Source: Pseudofrankia inefficax
GTDB lineage: Bacteria > Actinomycetota > Actinomycetes > Frankiales > Frankiaceae
Length of the DNA stretch: 64,000 bases
Assembly: GCF_000166135.1 (NCBI RefSeq)
Contig: NC_014666.1
Location: forward strand, 4,774,001 to 4,838,000
Direction of reading: 5' to 3'
Shown: piece after piece, positions 34,511 through 43,128 of the stretch
Position numbering within the stretch: position 1 is the stretch's first letter
Layout of the letters: each line of letters starts with the position of its first letter
The notes under the pieces: model-generated
Database searches by the model: none
The model's input: the letters and a program-made list of their open reading frames with translations, nothing else
What the model was told of the DNA's origin: nothing
Program-made: the position numbers and the translations under genes

Positions 34511-35305
34511 TCAACAGGCCGCCGGTTCCGAGGTGGCCGCCGCGGGCCGGGGTGTCTCGATCGGGTAATGCCAGGACCGCGCCGGCTCTCGCAGCGCTTC
34601 CGGCACCTCGTCGCCGGCTGGCAGCGGGCGGTGCGGCTGGATCCGGCCGGACCGGATGTTGTCACTCCAGTCGCCGATGCCGCGGGTGAAGGGGCCGTGC
34701 CCGAACCGGCCGTACTCCGTCATCGTCGGTTCCCATGGCACGTCCAGGAAGGCGCACAGGCGCCGCGCGACGTCCGCCGGGTTCGTGGTGAGCTCCTCAT
34801 AGCGGACGGTCAGGCCGGGGAGCTCGGCGCGGGCCTCGTTCATCGACCGCACGAACCCGACCGTCCGGCCCACCGGATCCATGTCGACCCGCCCTTCCCA
34901 GGCGCGGGCCAGCGACGCCGCGATGCTGGCCGGATGCCGGACGAGGTAGATGTAACGCGCGCCCGGCCAGCATTCGGCGACGCGGCGCCACGTCAGCACC
35001 TCGTTCGTCGTCTTGTTCACGATCAGGCGTTTGCCGCTGCGCGCCAGCTGGCGGTGCAGGAGGCGGTCCCACAGAAGGTGCTCGAGGTCCCGCAGCGTGA
35101 GACCTAGCGCGTCGATCGCGATCTCGGCGTAGCGCTCGGCGTGGCGGCCCGCATTCCATTCCCTGGTCTGCACCGCCAGCAGTGACAGGTGCAGCTCGTG
35201 CGGAGCGTGAATCTCCGAATGACTGTCGAGAACGGTCCGCAGGAGTGTTGAACCGGAGCGCGGCGGCGAGAAGATGAAGATTGGCGACGCTACCAGCCGT
35301 TCCAT
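34511..35305 (-). CDS. Sulfotransferase (PAPS-dependent)
   Basis: The 264-residue protein has the two cofactor signatures of the family: FSPPRSGSTLLRTVLDSH near residue 12 for the 5'-phosphosulfate and ARYIYLVRHPASIAASLA near 117 for the 3'-phosphate. LTVRYEELTTNPADVARRLCAFL is the third family block. It would transfer sulfate from PAPS to a hydroxyl or amine of a small molecule or lipid. It is divergent from a P450 gene, with 252 bases between starts, so tailoring of the same molecule is possible. The ATG at 35305 begins MERLVASPIFIF; no signal peptide. Confidence 0.9.
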   Translation of the reverse strand: MERLVASPIFIFSPPRSGSTLLRTVLDSHSEIHAPHELHLSLLAVQTREWNAGRHAERYAEIAIDALGLTLRDLEHLLWDRLLHRQLARSGKRLIVNKTTNEVLTWRRVAECWPGARYIYLVRHPASIAASLARAWEGRVDMDPVGRTVGFVRSMNEARAELPGLTVRYEELTTNPADVARRLCAFLDVPWEPTMTEYGRFGHGPFTRGIGDWSDNIRSGRIQPHRPLPAGDEVPEALREPARSWHYPIETPRPAAATSEPAAC

Positions 35306-35557
35306 GTCCCGCCCCTCGGTCCTGCGTGGTCGCTTTCTGGTCAGGGAATGTTTCCCCGCCGTTCGCGTGACGTCACGCCGAATCGGCGGAATTCGCGCCG
35401 CCGGCTCGACCAGCAGGCCGACACGTTATCGACGGTCCTCGGCCGGGTCCATGGCCAGAGTCTTATCGATCCATCGCACATTGGTGCAGCGCGAACTTTC
35501 GCGGCGCCGGAAAATGAGACCGCCGTCCGGACCGGCGCCACGAAGGAAGCGGACCTC

Positions 35558-36808
35558 ATGACCTCTGGCCAGCTCGGGAACGTCGTGCCCGACGCGCTCG
35601 ACCTGTTCGACAGCGCTCATCGCCTCGACCCGTACCCGGGCTACGGCCGGCTGCGGGACACCCCCGGCCGGGCCGCCGTCCGGCTCGGGGACACCGAGGT
35701 CACGCTGCTGTCCCGGTACGCCGACTGCGCCGCCGTGTTGCAGAGCCCGGCGTGGGGGCACGGGAACGCCGACCGGCTCAGCCCGTTCTGGGACCAGGAG
35801 ACGAGCCTGCCGGGCTCGTTCATCCGGATGGACCCCCCGGACCACCGGCGGCTGCGCGCCCTGGTCAACAAGGCGTTCAGCGCCCGGATGGTCGCCGACC
35901 TCGCCCCGATGATCACACGCCTGGTGGACAGCCTCGTCGACCACGCCATCGCGGCCGGAGGGCTCGACGTCGTCCGGGACCTGTCCGCGCCGCTCGCCCT
36001 GGCGATGGTGGGCCAGCGGCTGCTCGGCGTGCCGGCGCGGGACGCGGACCTGCTGCGCGCGTGGGAGCTGGCGATCGCCCGCGGCACCGACCCGGAGCCG
36101 CTGCTGTCCGCCGAGGAGATCGCCGGGCGCGACGAGGCCGGCGCGGGCGTCGTCGGGTACCTGGCGGACCTCGTCCGGCGCCGCCGCGCCGAGCCCCGGG
36201 ATGACCTGCTGAGCCGGCTCATCGCCGTCGAGGAGGCCGGGGACGCGCTCAGCGCGCCGGAGGTCATCGGCATCTGCGTGCTGCTGCTCATCGCCGGGAT
36301 GGAGACGAGCATCAACCTGGTCGGCAACGGCGTCCGGGCGCTGCTGGCCCACCCCGACCAGCTGGAGTTGCTGCGCCGCCGGCCCGAGCTCACCGGCTCG
36401 GCCGTCGAGGAGATCCTGCGCTACGACACCCCGACCCAGTTCACGATGCGGGTCGCCCTGACCGACACGACGGTCGGCGGCCGCGCCTTCCGCCGGGGTG
36501 ACGGCGTCATCGTGCTGATGGCCTCGGCCGGCCGGGACGCCGCGGTCTTCGCCGAGCCCGACCGGCTCGACCTCACCCGCTACGCCGAGCCCGGTCGCTC
36601 GCCCCGCCACCTCGGCTTCAGCCTCGGGGCGCACTACTGCCTCGGGGCGCCGCTGGCCCGCCTGGAGGCCTCGACCGCGATCGGGACCCTGGTGCGGCGG
36701 GCCCCGGGGCTGCGCCTGGCCACCGACGAGCCGGTGTCCTACCAGCCGAGCATCATCCATCGGGGCCCGCGTTCGCTGCCCGTCGAGCTGACCACCACCG
36801 CGGCCTGA
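35558..36808 (+). CDS. Cytochrome P450
   Basis: The 416-residue soluble P450 of bacterial class I has the I-helix LLLIAGMETSINLVGNG (in place of the usual AGxxT: AGMETS), ExxR in SAVEEILRYD and the haem loop HLGFSLGAHYCLGAPLARLE with the Cys ligand near residue 361. The ATG at 35558 has AAGGAAG upstream; the frame is open to 35348, but that part is unlike P450s. No ferredoxin or reductase gene is adjacent. The downstream alpha/beta hydrolase is 156 bases away on the same strand. Confidence 0.94.
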   Translation: MTSGQLGNVVPDALDLFDSAHRLDPYPGYGRLRDTPGRAAVRLGDTEVTLLSRYADCAAVLQSPAWGHGNADRLSPFWDQETSLPGSFIRMDPPDHRRLRALVNKAFSARMVADLAPMITRLVDSLVDHAIAAGGLDVVRDLSAPLALAMVGQRLLGVPARDADLLRAWELAIARGTDPEPLLSAEEIAGRDEAGAGVVGYLADLVRRRRAEPRDDLLSRLIAVEEAGDALSAPEVIGICVLLLIAGMETSINLVGNGVRALLAHPDQLELLRRRPELTGSAVEEILRYDTPTQFTMRVALTDTTVGGRAFRRGDGVIVLMASAGRDAAVFAEPDRLDLTRYAEPGRSPRHLGFSLGAHYCLGAPLARLEASTAIGTLVRRAPGLRLATDEPVSYQPSIIHRGPRSLPVELTTTAA

Positions 36809-36964
36809 CGGCGCCGACGCCCGTCGGGGCGCTCGGGGCCCCAGCAGGTCGCGTGTGGGTGGCCGTTCCGGCCAGAATCGGAGCAACGCTGACGGTCAGC
36901 GCCGATCCGCGCCCGCGAGGAGCAGCTCATCACCGGCACCGAAGTCCCCGAAGCGGACGGGTCC

Positions 36965-37669
36965 GTGACGCCCGAAGGCGGTCGCGCCGAAGGCGGCGGC
37001 GCGCGGCCACCGCTGGTGGTCCTCGTGCACGGCGCCCGCGACCAGGGATCGAGCTTCGCGCGCGTCACCGCGCTCCTGGACGACCTGGAGGTGCTGTCCT
37101 ACGACCGCCGCGGCTGGGACGACGACCCGGCCTGGGACGGCGTCCCCGCCGGCGTCGACGGCCACACCGACGACCTGCTCGCCCTGCTCGGCGAGCGGCC
37201 CGCGACGGTCGTCGGGCACAGCTGGGGCGGCCACGTCGCCGTCGCCGCGGCCATCCGGCGGCCCGACCTCATCGCGTCCGTCGGCCTCTGGGAGACGGCG
37301 CTGCAGTGGGAGCCCTGGTGGCCGGCGGACCACCGGCAGCTCATCAGCAACGCGGTCGCGCGGCTGCGGGAGAAGCCACCGGGCACGCCGCGGCAGAACC
37401 GCGAGCGCCTGCTGTTCGTCGCCGAGGCGACGGAGATGTTCACCGCGCCCTACGACCTGGGCCGGCTGAAGGCCCGCTGCATCGTCGGGTACGGCGACGC
37501 GCCCTTCCCCATCTTCGAGCCAGGGGTGCGCGCCTTCGCCAAGCTCATGGACGCCGAGCAGTTCACGCTGCCCGGCGCCACCCACATGGCGCACCGCGAG
37601 AACCCGGCCGACTTCGCCCGTTTCGTCCGCCGCGCGGTCGCGCTGGGCCGGCCCGGCGAAGCCGCCTGA
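36965..37669 (+). CDS. Alpha/beta hydrolase
   Basis: The 234-residue protein has the hydrolase pattern PPLVVLVHGARDQGSSF (oxyanion loop), LSYDRRGWDDDP, the nucleophile elbow VVGHSWGGHVAV with Ser near residue 91 and the late His in LPGATHMAHRENP. The expected acid lies before it, near YGDAPFPIFE. It probably hydrolyses an ester, lactone or epoxide. The GTG at 36965 is the first start before the fold. It follows a P450 and converges on another P450, so it may act in the same pathway. Confidence 0.88.
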   Translation: MTPEGGRAEGGGARPPLVVLVHGARDQGSSFARVTALLDDLEVLSYDRRGWDDDPAWDGVPAGVDGHTDDLLALLGERPATVVGHSWGGHVAVAAAIRRPDLIASVGLWETALQWEPWWPADHRQLISNAVARLREKPPGTPRQNRERLLFVAEATEMFTAPYDLGRLKARCIVGYGDAPFPIFEPGVRAFAKLMDAEQFTLPGATHMAHRENPADFARFVRRAVALGRPGEAA

Positions 37670-37743
37670 CCGGAACGGCCTGACCGGCCCTGCCAAACCT
37701 GTCCGGCCGGGCCAGGCTGCCTGACCGGCCCAGCCCGACCGGC

Positions 37744-38934
37744 TCAGCTCGTCGAGCAGGTGACGACGGCGTCGCGCAGCTCGTAGCTCATCAACCCGTC
37801 GCACCAGGTCATGTCCGGGACGCGGGCGAGGCGCACGTCGGGCAGGCGCATCAGGGCGTCGAGGAACACCCGGGTCTCGGTGATCGCGACCTGGGCGCCG
37901 GGGCACCGGTGGCTGCCGTCGCCGAAGCTCATGTACGAGCCGACGGCCTTCTCGCGCCTGGCCCGGTCGGGGTCGACCGCGTGCGGGCACTGTCCGACCG
38001 TCGCCGGGTCGACGTTCGCGGCCCGGATGTTGACGGCGAGCAGCTCGCCCGCCTTGACCGAGTCGAGCCCGAGGTCGGCGTCCTCGGTGGAGCGCCGGTG
38101 GAGCATCGCGGCGACCGGTTCCAGGCGCAGGATCTCCTCCAGGATCGCGGTCTGGTCGGCCTCGTCGCCGGCGGTGAAGCGGGCGCGCAGGGCGTCGTCG
38201 TCGAACAGGTGCCAGGCGGCCATCACGATGAACTCACGGGTCGTCACCATCCCGGCGACGGCGTAGGTCATGCACTCGATGAGGATCGCCTTGTCCGGGT
38301 AGCCCTCGTCGAGCAGGTGCGAGATGACGTCGTCCTGCCGCCGCTCGCGCCGGGACCTGATCGCGGGGCGCACGTCCCGGACGAAGAACCGCATCGCGTG
38401 CACGGCGGTCAGGGCCTGCAGGCCGAAGCGCACGACGGGGTGCGCCCCGCGCAGCCGGGTGCCGAGCAGGGTCGCCTGGATGCGCTTGGCCATCCCGGCC
38501 TGGTCGCTGTCCGTCAGACCGACGATCTCCGCGGCGACCGCGACCGCGAGCTTGTAGCTGAGCTTGTCGAGCTGCCCCGTGCCGGTGGCCCGGACTCCCC
38601 GCAGCAGCTCCTCGGTCGTGCGTTCCATGACCAGGCGGTGGCGGGCGCTGATGGCCTTCGGGGTGAAGAACCGGGCGATCGCCGTGCGCCGGCGGCGGTG
38701 GCTGTCGCCGTCGAGGAAGAAGACCGGGCAGAACTCGTCCTCGGGGTCCATCTGGTCGGAGCTCGCGCCGGCCTGCCGCATCTGCGCGCTGCGCAGGATC
38801 GCGCGGCCCAGCTCGAAGCTGCCGACGACGCGCGCCCCGGCGTCGGCGTGCACCCGCTGCGCCGCCAGGGCCGCCGACTTGCGGTCGTCGCGGGTCGGAT
38901 CCAGCGCACGCGCGGGGAGCTCCGTAGTGGTCAC
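37744..38934 (-). CDS. Cytochrome P450
   Basis: The 396-residue P450 has an I-helix reading AVAGMVTTREFIVMAAW, ExxR as LEEILRLEPV, and the haem loop YMSFGDGSHRCPGAQVAITE with Cys near residue 343. FLDGDSHRRRRTAIARFFTP is the C-helix with heme-propionate contacts. It starts with GTG at 38934. It is divergent from a TetR gene; a perfect 10-base inverted repeat lies between, so TetR control is likely. It differs from the P450 at 35558 and is not a recent duplicate. Confidence 0.94.
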   Translation of the reverse strand: MTTTELPARALDPTRDDRKSAALAAQRVHADAGARVVGSFELGRAILRSAQMRQAGASSDQMDPEDEFCPVFFLDGDSHRRRRTAIARFFTPKAISARHRLVMERTTEELLRGVRATGTGQLDKLSYKLAVAVAAEIVGLTDSDQAGMAKRIQATLLGTRLRGAHPVVRFGLQALTAVHAMRFFVRDVRPAIRSRRERRQDDVISHLLDEGYPDKAILIECMTYAVAGMVTTREFIVMAAWHLFDDDALRARFTAGDEADQTAILEEILRLEPVAAMLHRRSTEDADLGLDSVKAGELLAVNIRAANVDPATVGQCPHAVDPDRARREKAVGSYMSFGDGSHRCPGAQVAITETRVFLDALMRLPDVRLARVPDMTWCDGLMSYELRDAVVTCSTS

Positions 38935-39023
38935 AGCCGCCTCCAGGCCTTGGCCGATCTGGTGGGCCGATCCGGTGGGCCGAACCGGTGGATCTCAGGC
39001 AACCCAGGCACAGCGTAGGGCAT

Positions 39024-39047
39024 CTCGTGCAAGCAGTCTTGCACGAG
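39024..39047. promoter_or_regulatory. Perfect palindromic operator between P450 and TetR genes
   Basis: CTCGTGCAAG, CAGT, CTTGCACGAG: ten-base arms without mismatch around four bases. The site is 90 bases before the P450 start and 136 bases before the TetR start. This is the likely binding site of the adjacent TetR protein. Confidence 0.75.
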
Positions 39048-39182
39048 TTACGGTGCCGCCAAGAGTCGCCCGGAGCGCGGAGGGCCGCGTCTCCCGGGGC
39101 GGCGATCTCGACCTGCGAGGATCGGGCGACTAGGTTCGGGCGACCAGGTTCGACCCCGGACGCGCATGGAGGAGAAGACCCG

Positions 39183-39854
39183 ATGGTGGCCGGCGGCTCA
39201 GGCAGCGGTTCGGCCCCCGACGGGACGCGCGGCGCCGCCCGGCAGGCCCCGAAGGCGCGCTCGTACGAGAACTCGCAGCGCTCCCGGCAGGCCGCGGCGA
39301 CCCGGGAGCGCATCGTCGCCACCGCCACCGACCTGGTGCACGAGCTGCCGAACTGGGACTGGCGCAACCTGACGGTCCGCGCGGTGGCCCGGCGGGCCGG
39401 GGTGAACGAGAGCACGGTCTACCGGCACTTCGCCACCGAGCGCAACCTGCGCGACGCCGTCCTGCGCCAGCTGGAGACCGAGGCGGGCGTCGAGCTGGAG
39501 AACCTGACCCTCGACAACTTCGGCCAGACGATCGCGCAGACGTTCGCCTATCTGGCGACGTTCCCCATCGGCAGCCGGCCGATCGAGGACCCGACCTTCG
39601 CGGCGCTCGACGAACGCCGCCGCCACGCGCTGCGGGCCGCGCTCACCGCGTCGGCGGCCGACTGGACCGACGAGGAACGCGAGATGACCGCCGCGGCGCT
39701 GGACGCCTTCTGGAGCGTCGGGACCTTCGAGCGCATGGTCACCACCTGGGACCTCGACCCCGAGAAGGCGACGAGCGCCGCCACCTGGGTCATCGGCCTC
39801 ATCGAGGCCGCGGTCCGCGACGGGCGCGGCCCCGGCCAGGCCGCCGGGGCCTAG
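39183..39854 (+). CDS. TetR family transcriptional regulator
   Basis: The 223-residue protein starts with about 25 low-complexity residues. Its helix-turn-helix (RQAAATRERIVATATDLVHEL, LTVRAVARRAGVNESTVYRHFATERNL, in part) runs over residues 36-90 and is followed by a helical ligand domain. The ATG at 39183 has GGAGGAGAAG upstream. It is divergent from the P450 at 37744-38934 with a perfect palindrome between, and converges on a thiolase gene. It probably represses the P450 and itself. Confidence 0.92.
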   Translation: MVAGGSGSGSAPDGTRGAARQAPKARSYENSQRSRQAAATRERIVATATDLVHELPNWDWRNLTVRAVARRAGVNESTVYRHFATERNLRDAVLRQLETEAGVELENLTLDNFGQTIAQTFAYLATFPIGSRPIEDPTFAALDERRRHALRAALTASAADWTDEEREMTAAALDAFWSVGTFERMVTTWDLDPEKATSAATWVIGLIEAAVRDGRGPGQAAGA

Positions 39855-39937
39855 AAACGCCGGCGCCGACCTCACGGTCGGCGCCGGCGCCGCTCGCACG
39901 AACTGGGCCGCGCCCCTGGGGCACGACGAGTGGGGAC

Positions 39938-41110
39938 CTACCGCACCTCGATGACCATCGCGGCGCCCATGCCGCCGCCGGCGCACATCGACACGACGCC
40001 GAGCGAGTTCCCGCGCCGGCGCAGCTCGGCGACCATCGTCACGACCATCCGGGCGCCGGTGGCGGCGATCGGGTGGCCGAGGCTCGCGCCGCTGCCGTTG
40101 ACGTTCACGATCTCGGGCCTGATGCCGAGCTTGCGGATCGTCGCGACCGGCACCGAGCAGAACGCCTCGTTGACCTCGAACAGGTCGATGTCCGCCAGTG
40201 TCAGGCCGGCCCGGTCGAGTGCCTTCGGGATCGCCAGCGACGGGCCGAGCCCGGTCAGCGCCGGGGCGAGGCCGACCGAGGCCCACGAGCGGATCCGGGC
40301 CAGCGGCGCCAGGCCGTGCGCCGCCGCGTACTCGCCGCTGGCGACGGTGACGGCGGCCGCGGCGTCGTTCAGGCCTGCGGCGTTGCCGGCGGTCACCGTC
40401 GCGTCCGGCAGCTCGGGGTGCAGCAGGCGCAGCTGGGCGAGCGTCTCCACGGTCGTGCCGCGGCGCGGGAACTCGTCGGTGTCGAACACCTTCGTCGTCC
40501 CGTCCGGCTGCGGCACGTTGACGGGCACGATCTGGTCGACGAAGTAGCCGCCGTCGATCGACGCGATCGCCTGGCCGTGGCTGTAGGCGGCCCACTCGTC
40601 GACGTCGAGGCGGGTCAGGCCCAGCTCGCGGGCGGTGTTCTCACCGACGGTGATCGACATGTCGAAGGCGGGGGCGTCCGGCGTCTCCGGGTGCGACGCC
40701 GACACGAAGGTCATCGGGTTCCCGTCCGGGCCCCGCTTCGTCGTGGTCATCGCGCTGTTGGTCAGGCTCTCGGTGCCGCCGGCGATGACCACCTGGTCCA
40801 TGCCGGCCCGCACGCTGCCCGCCGCGATCGCGACGGCCGCGAGGCCCCCGGCACAGTGCTGGTTCGTCGCGATCCCGGCGACGTCGGCCAGGCCCAGGCG
40901 CACCGCGACGTTGCGCGACAGGACACCGCCGCCCTGGTAGGCCTCGGCCAGCACCAGGCCGTCGACGTCGCGGGCCGGCACCCCGGAACGCTCCAGCACG
41001 GCGGGCACGACGACCTCGGCGAGCTGGAACGCGTCCAGGCTGACCAGCGACCCCTTGCGGGCCCGCGCGATGGGCGTACGCGCGGTCGAGACGATGACTG
41101 CGTCGGTCAC
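39938..41110 (-). CDS. Acetyl-CoA acyltransferase (thiolase)
   Basis: The 390-residue degradative-type thiolase has the nucleophile Cys in TNQHCAGGLAAVAIA near residue 85, His in GASLGHPIAATGARM and the base Cys in VVSMCAGGGMGAAM near 376. Start MTDAVIVSTARTPIAR is typical. It cleaves 3-ketoacyl-CoA with CoA in beta-oxidation. It is divergent from the fused DUF35-thiolase; 279 bases lie between and hold a motif shared with the cupin/SDR promoter. The start is GTG at 41110. Confidence 0.95.
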   Translation of the reverse strand: MTDAVIVSTARTPIARARKGSLVSLDAFQLAEVVVPAVLERSGVPARDVDGLVLAEAYQGGGVLSRNVAVRLGLADVAGIATNQHCAGGLAAVAIAAGSVRAGMDQVVIAGGTESLTNSAMTTTKRGPDGNPMTFVSASHPETPDAPAFDMSITVGENTARELGLTRLDVDEWAAYSHGQAIASIDGGYFVDQIVPVNVPQPDGTTKVFDTDEFPRRGTTVETLAQLRLLHPELPDATVTAGNAAGLNDAAAAVTVASGEYAAAHGLAPLARIRSWASVGLAPALTGLGPSLAIPKALDRAGLTLADIDLFEVNEAFCSVPVATIRKLGIRPEIVNVNGSGASLGHPIAATGARMVVTMVAELRRRGNSLGVVSMCAGGGMGAAMVIEVR

Positions 41111-41240
41111 GGTGAACTCCTCGGAGACGAACGCGCCCCGGACGCCGGGACGCTGTCAGACTGCTGCTGGTCGAGACCCACCGCCGGAGAAGGTCATCGT
41201 CGGCGGCGGACGCAGCACACCCCGCCTGGCACCGCCGCCG

Positions 41241-41256
41241 TGATACATCTACATAT
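41241..41256. promoter_or_regulatory. Shared promoter motif TGATAnnTCTACATnT (site 1)
   Basis: TGATACATCTACATAT lies in the divergent promoter of the thiolase and the DUF35-thiolase genes. The same pattern, TGATAGGTCTACATCT, is found at 45607-45622 in the cupin/SDR divergent promoter. Thirteen of 16 bases agree in a region of otherwise high GC. It could be an activator or repressor site, or part of a -10 region (TATAAC follows). Confidence 0.4.
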
Positions 41257-41389
41257 AACAGGCCCCCGGTGGGGTGCGTACATCGATCGGCCCGCGACCG
41301 CCGACACACCCTGCCCGGCCTCGCGATAGAACCGATCCGTTCCGGGGGCGGCCACGCCCTCGCCCGCCGACTCCCGAGGAGCGACCACC

Positions 41390-43021
41390 GTGCGGCTTCT
41401 TCCGCAGCTGACACCGGCGAACACCTCGTTCTGGACGTCCGGTGCCGACGGCCGGCTGCGGATCCAGGGCTGTTCCGACTGCGGGACGCTCGTCCACCCG
41501 CCCGTGCCGATCTGCCCGAAGTGCCGTAGCCGCGCGCACGCGCCGACCGAGGTCTCCGGGCGCGGCACGGTCATCGGCTTCACCGTGAACGCCCACCAGT
41601 GGCTGCCGGGCTTCGAGCCGCCCTACGTCATCGCGGTCGTCGCGCTCGCCGAGCAGGCCGACGTGCGACTGACGACGAACATCGTGGGCTGCGCGCCGGA
41701 CGAGGTGCACATCGGCCAGGAGGTCGCGGTCCGGTTCGAGCAGCACGAGGACGTGTGGCTGCCGCTGTTCGAGCCGACCGGCGGCACCGACCCGGTCGAC
41801 CGCGTCCCCGAGCCGAGCCGGCCGGTCCCCCGCCCGCCGGTCAGCGACGAGCGGTTCGAGCACCGGTCCGTGCTCTCCGGCATCGGGCGCTCGGCGATCG
41901 GCCGGCGCCTCATGGTCGACCCGCTGTCGCTGACCGTCGACGCCTGCCTGGAGGCGGTCGCCGACGCGGGCCTCACGCTCGCCGACATCGACGGCCTGTC
42001 GACCTACCCGGGCGGCGACGGCGCCCTGGGCGGGATGAGCGAGGGCGGGGTCACCGCGGTCGAGGAGGCGCTGCGGCTGAACCCGACCTGGATCAACGGC
42101 GGCATGGACATTCCCGGCCCGGGCGGCGCGGTGATCGCCGCGATGATGGCCGTGGCGAGCGGGCTGTGCCGCCACGTGCTGTGCTTCCGGACGGTCTGGG
42201 CGTCCACCTCCGCCGCCCTGGGCATCCACGCGGGCGGCGGTGGCCGGGTCTCCGGGATGTTCGAGTACCGGGGGCCGTTCGGGGCGATGTCGGCGGCGAA
42301 CTGGATCGGCATGAACGCCAACCAGTACCTGCACCGCTACGGCGCGACCCGGGAGCTGCTCGGCGCCATCGCGGTCAACGCCCGGGCGAACGCGGCCCGC
42401 AACCCGGCCGCGATCTACCGCACCCCGATGACGATGGACGACTACTTCGCGGCCCGGCCGATCAGCTCGCCGTTCGGCCTGTACGACTGCGACGTGCCCT
42501 GCGACGGCTCGATCGCGATCATCGTCTCGGCCGCCGAGACCGCGGGCGACCGGCCCCGCCCGGCGATCCGGGTCGAGGCCGTCGGCACCCAGATCAACGA
42601 GCGGGTCTCCTGGGACCAGGGCACCCTCACCCACGAGCCGCAGGTCCTCGGCCAGGCAGCGCACCTGTGGACCAGGACCAGCCTGCGCCCGGCCGACGTC
42701 GACCTCGCGCTGCTCTACGACGGCTTCACCTTCAACGCCGTCTCCTGGCTGGAGGCGCTCGGGTTCTGCGGGCTCGGCGAGGCGCAGGACTGGATCGACA
42801 AGGGCCGCCGGATCGCGCTGGACGGCGAGCTGCCGGTGAACCCGCACGGCGGCCAGCTCTCCGAGGGCCGCACGCACGGCTTCGGGTTCCTCTACGAGGC
42901 GGTGGCCCAGCTGCGTCACGAGGCCGGCGCCCGCCAGGTCGCCGACGCCCGCACCGCCGTCGTGACGACCGGCGGCGGCACCCCGTCCGGCGTCCTCCTG
43001 CTGCAGCGCGACGGCCACTGA
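41390..43021 (+). CDS. Fused DUF35 (zinc ribbon/OB) and thiolase-like protein, Ltp2-type
   Basis: The 543-residue protein has two parts. Residues 1-130 form a DUF35 unit: zinc ribbon with Cys 28, 31, 42 and 45 (GCSDCGTLVHPPVPICPKC) then an OB fold (GRGTVIGFTVN, PYVIAVVALAEQADVRL). Residues 155-540 form a thiolase-fold domain of the non-condensing lipid-transfer-protein/thiolase type with NPHGGQLSEGRTHGFG. The thiolase nucleophile Cys is not seen. In steroid side-chain breakdown, separate Ltp2 and DUF35 subunits make a retro-aldolase; this fusion could do a like C-C cleavage. GTG at 41390 with GAGGAG upstream. The last codons begin a 17-base tandem repeat. Confidence 0.87.
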   Translation: MRLLPQLTPANTSFWTSGADGRLRIQGCSDCGTLVHPPVPICPKCRSRAHAPTEVSGRGTVIGFTVNAHQWLPGFEPPYVIAVVALAEQADVRLTTNIVGCAPDEVHIGQEVAVRFEQHEDVWLPLFEPTGGTDPVDRVPEPSRPVPRPPVSDERFEHRSVLSGIGRSAIGRRLMVDPLSLTVDACLEAVADAGLTLADIDGLSTYPGGDGALGGMSEGGVTAVEEALRLNPTWINGGMDIPGPGGAVIAAMMAVASGLCRHVLCFRTVWASTSAALGIHAGGGGRVSGMFEYRGPFGAMSAANWIGMNANQYLHRYGATRELLGAIAVNARANAARNPAAIYRTPMTMDDYFAARPISSPFGLYDCDVPCDGSIAIIVSAAETAGDRPRPAIRVEAVGTQINERVSWDQGTLTHEPQVLGQAAHLWTRTSLRPADVDLALLYDGFTFNAVSWLEALGFCGLGEAQDWIDKGRRIALDGELPVNPHGGQLSEGRTHGFGFLYEAVAQLRHEAGARQVADARTAVVTTGGGTPSGVLLLQRDGH

Positions 43022-43090
43022 CCCGCGACGGCCACTGACCCTCGACGGCTACTGACTCGCGACGCCTACTGACCGCGACGCCTACTGACC
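43007..43090. repeat. 17-bp tandem repeat over a gene end (5 units)
   Basis: The unit CGCGACGGCCACTGACC occurs at 43007 and 43024, then diverges (CTCGACGGCTACTGACT, CGCGACGCCTACTGACC, and a final 16-base copy). The first unit encodes the last codons and stop of the DUF35-thiolase gene, so each copy restates a TGA. It looks like slippage duplication of the gene end. Confidence 0.9.
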
Positions 43091-43128
43091 ATGGCCCTCG
43101 GGCCTGTCTCTGATCGGGGAGAACGACG

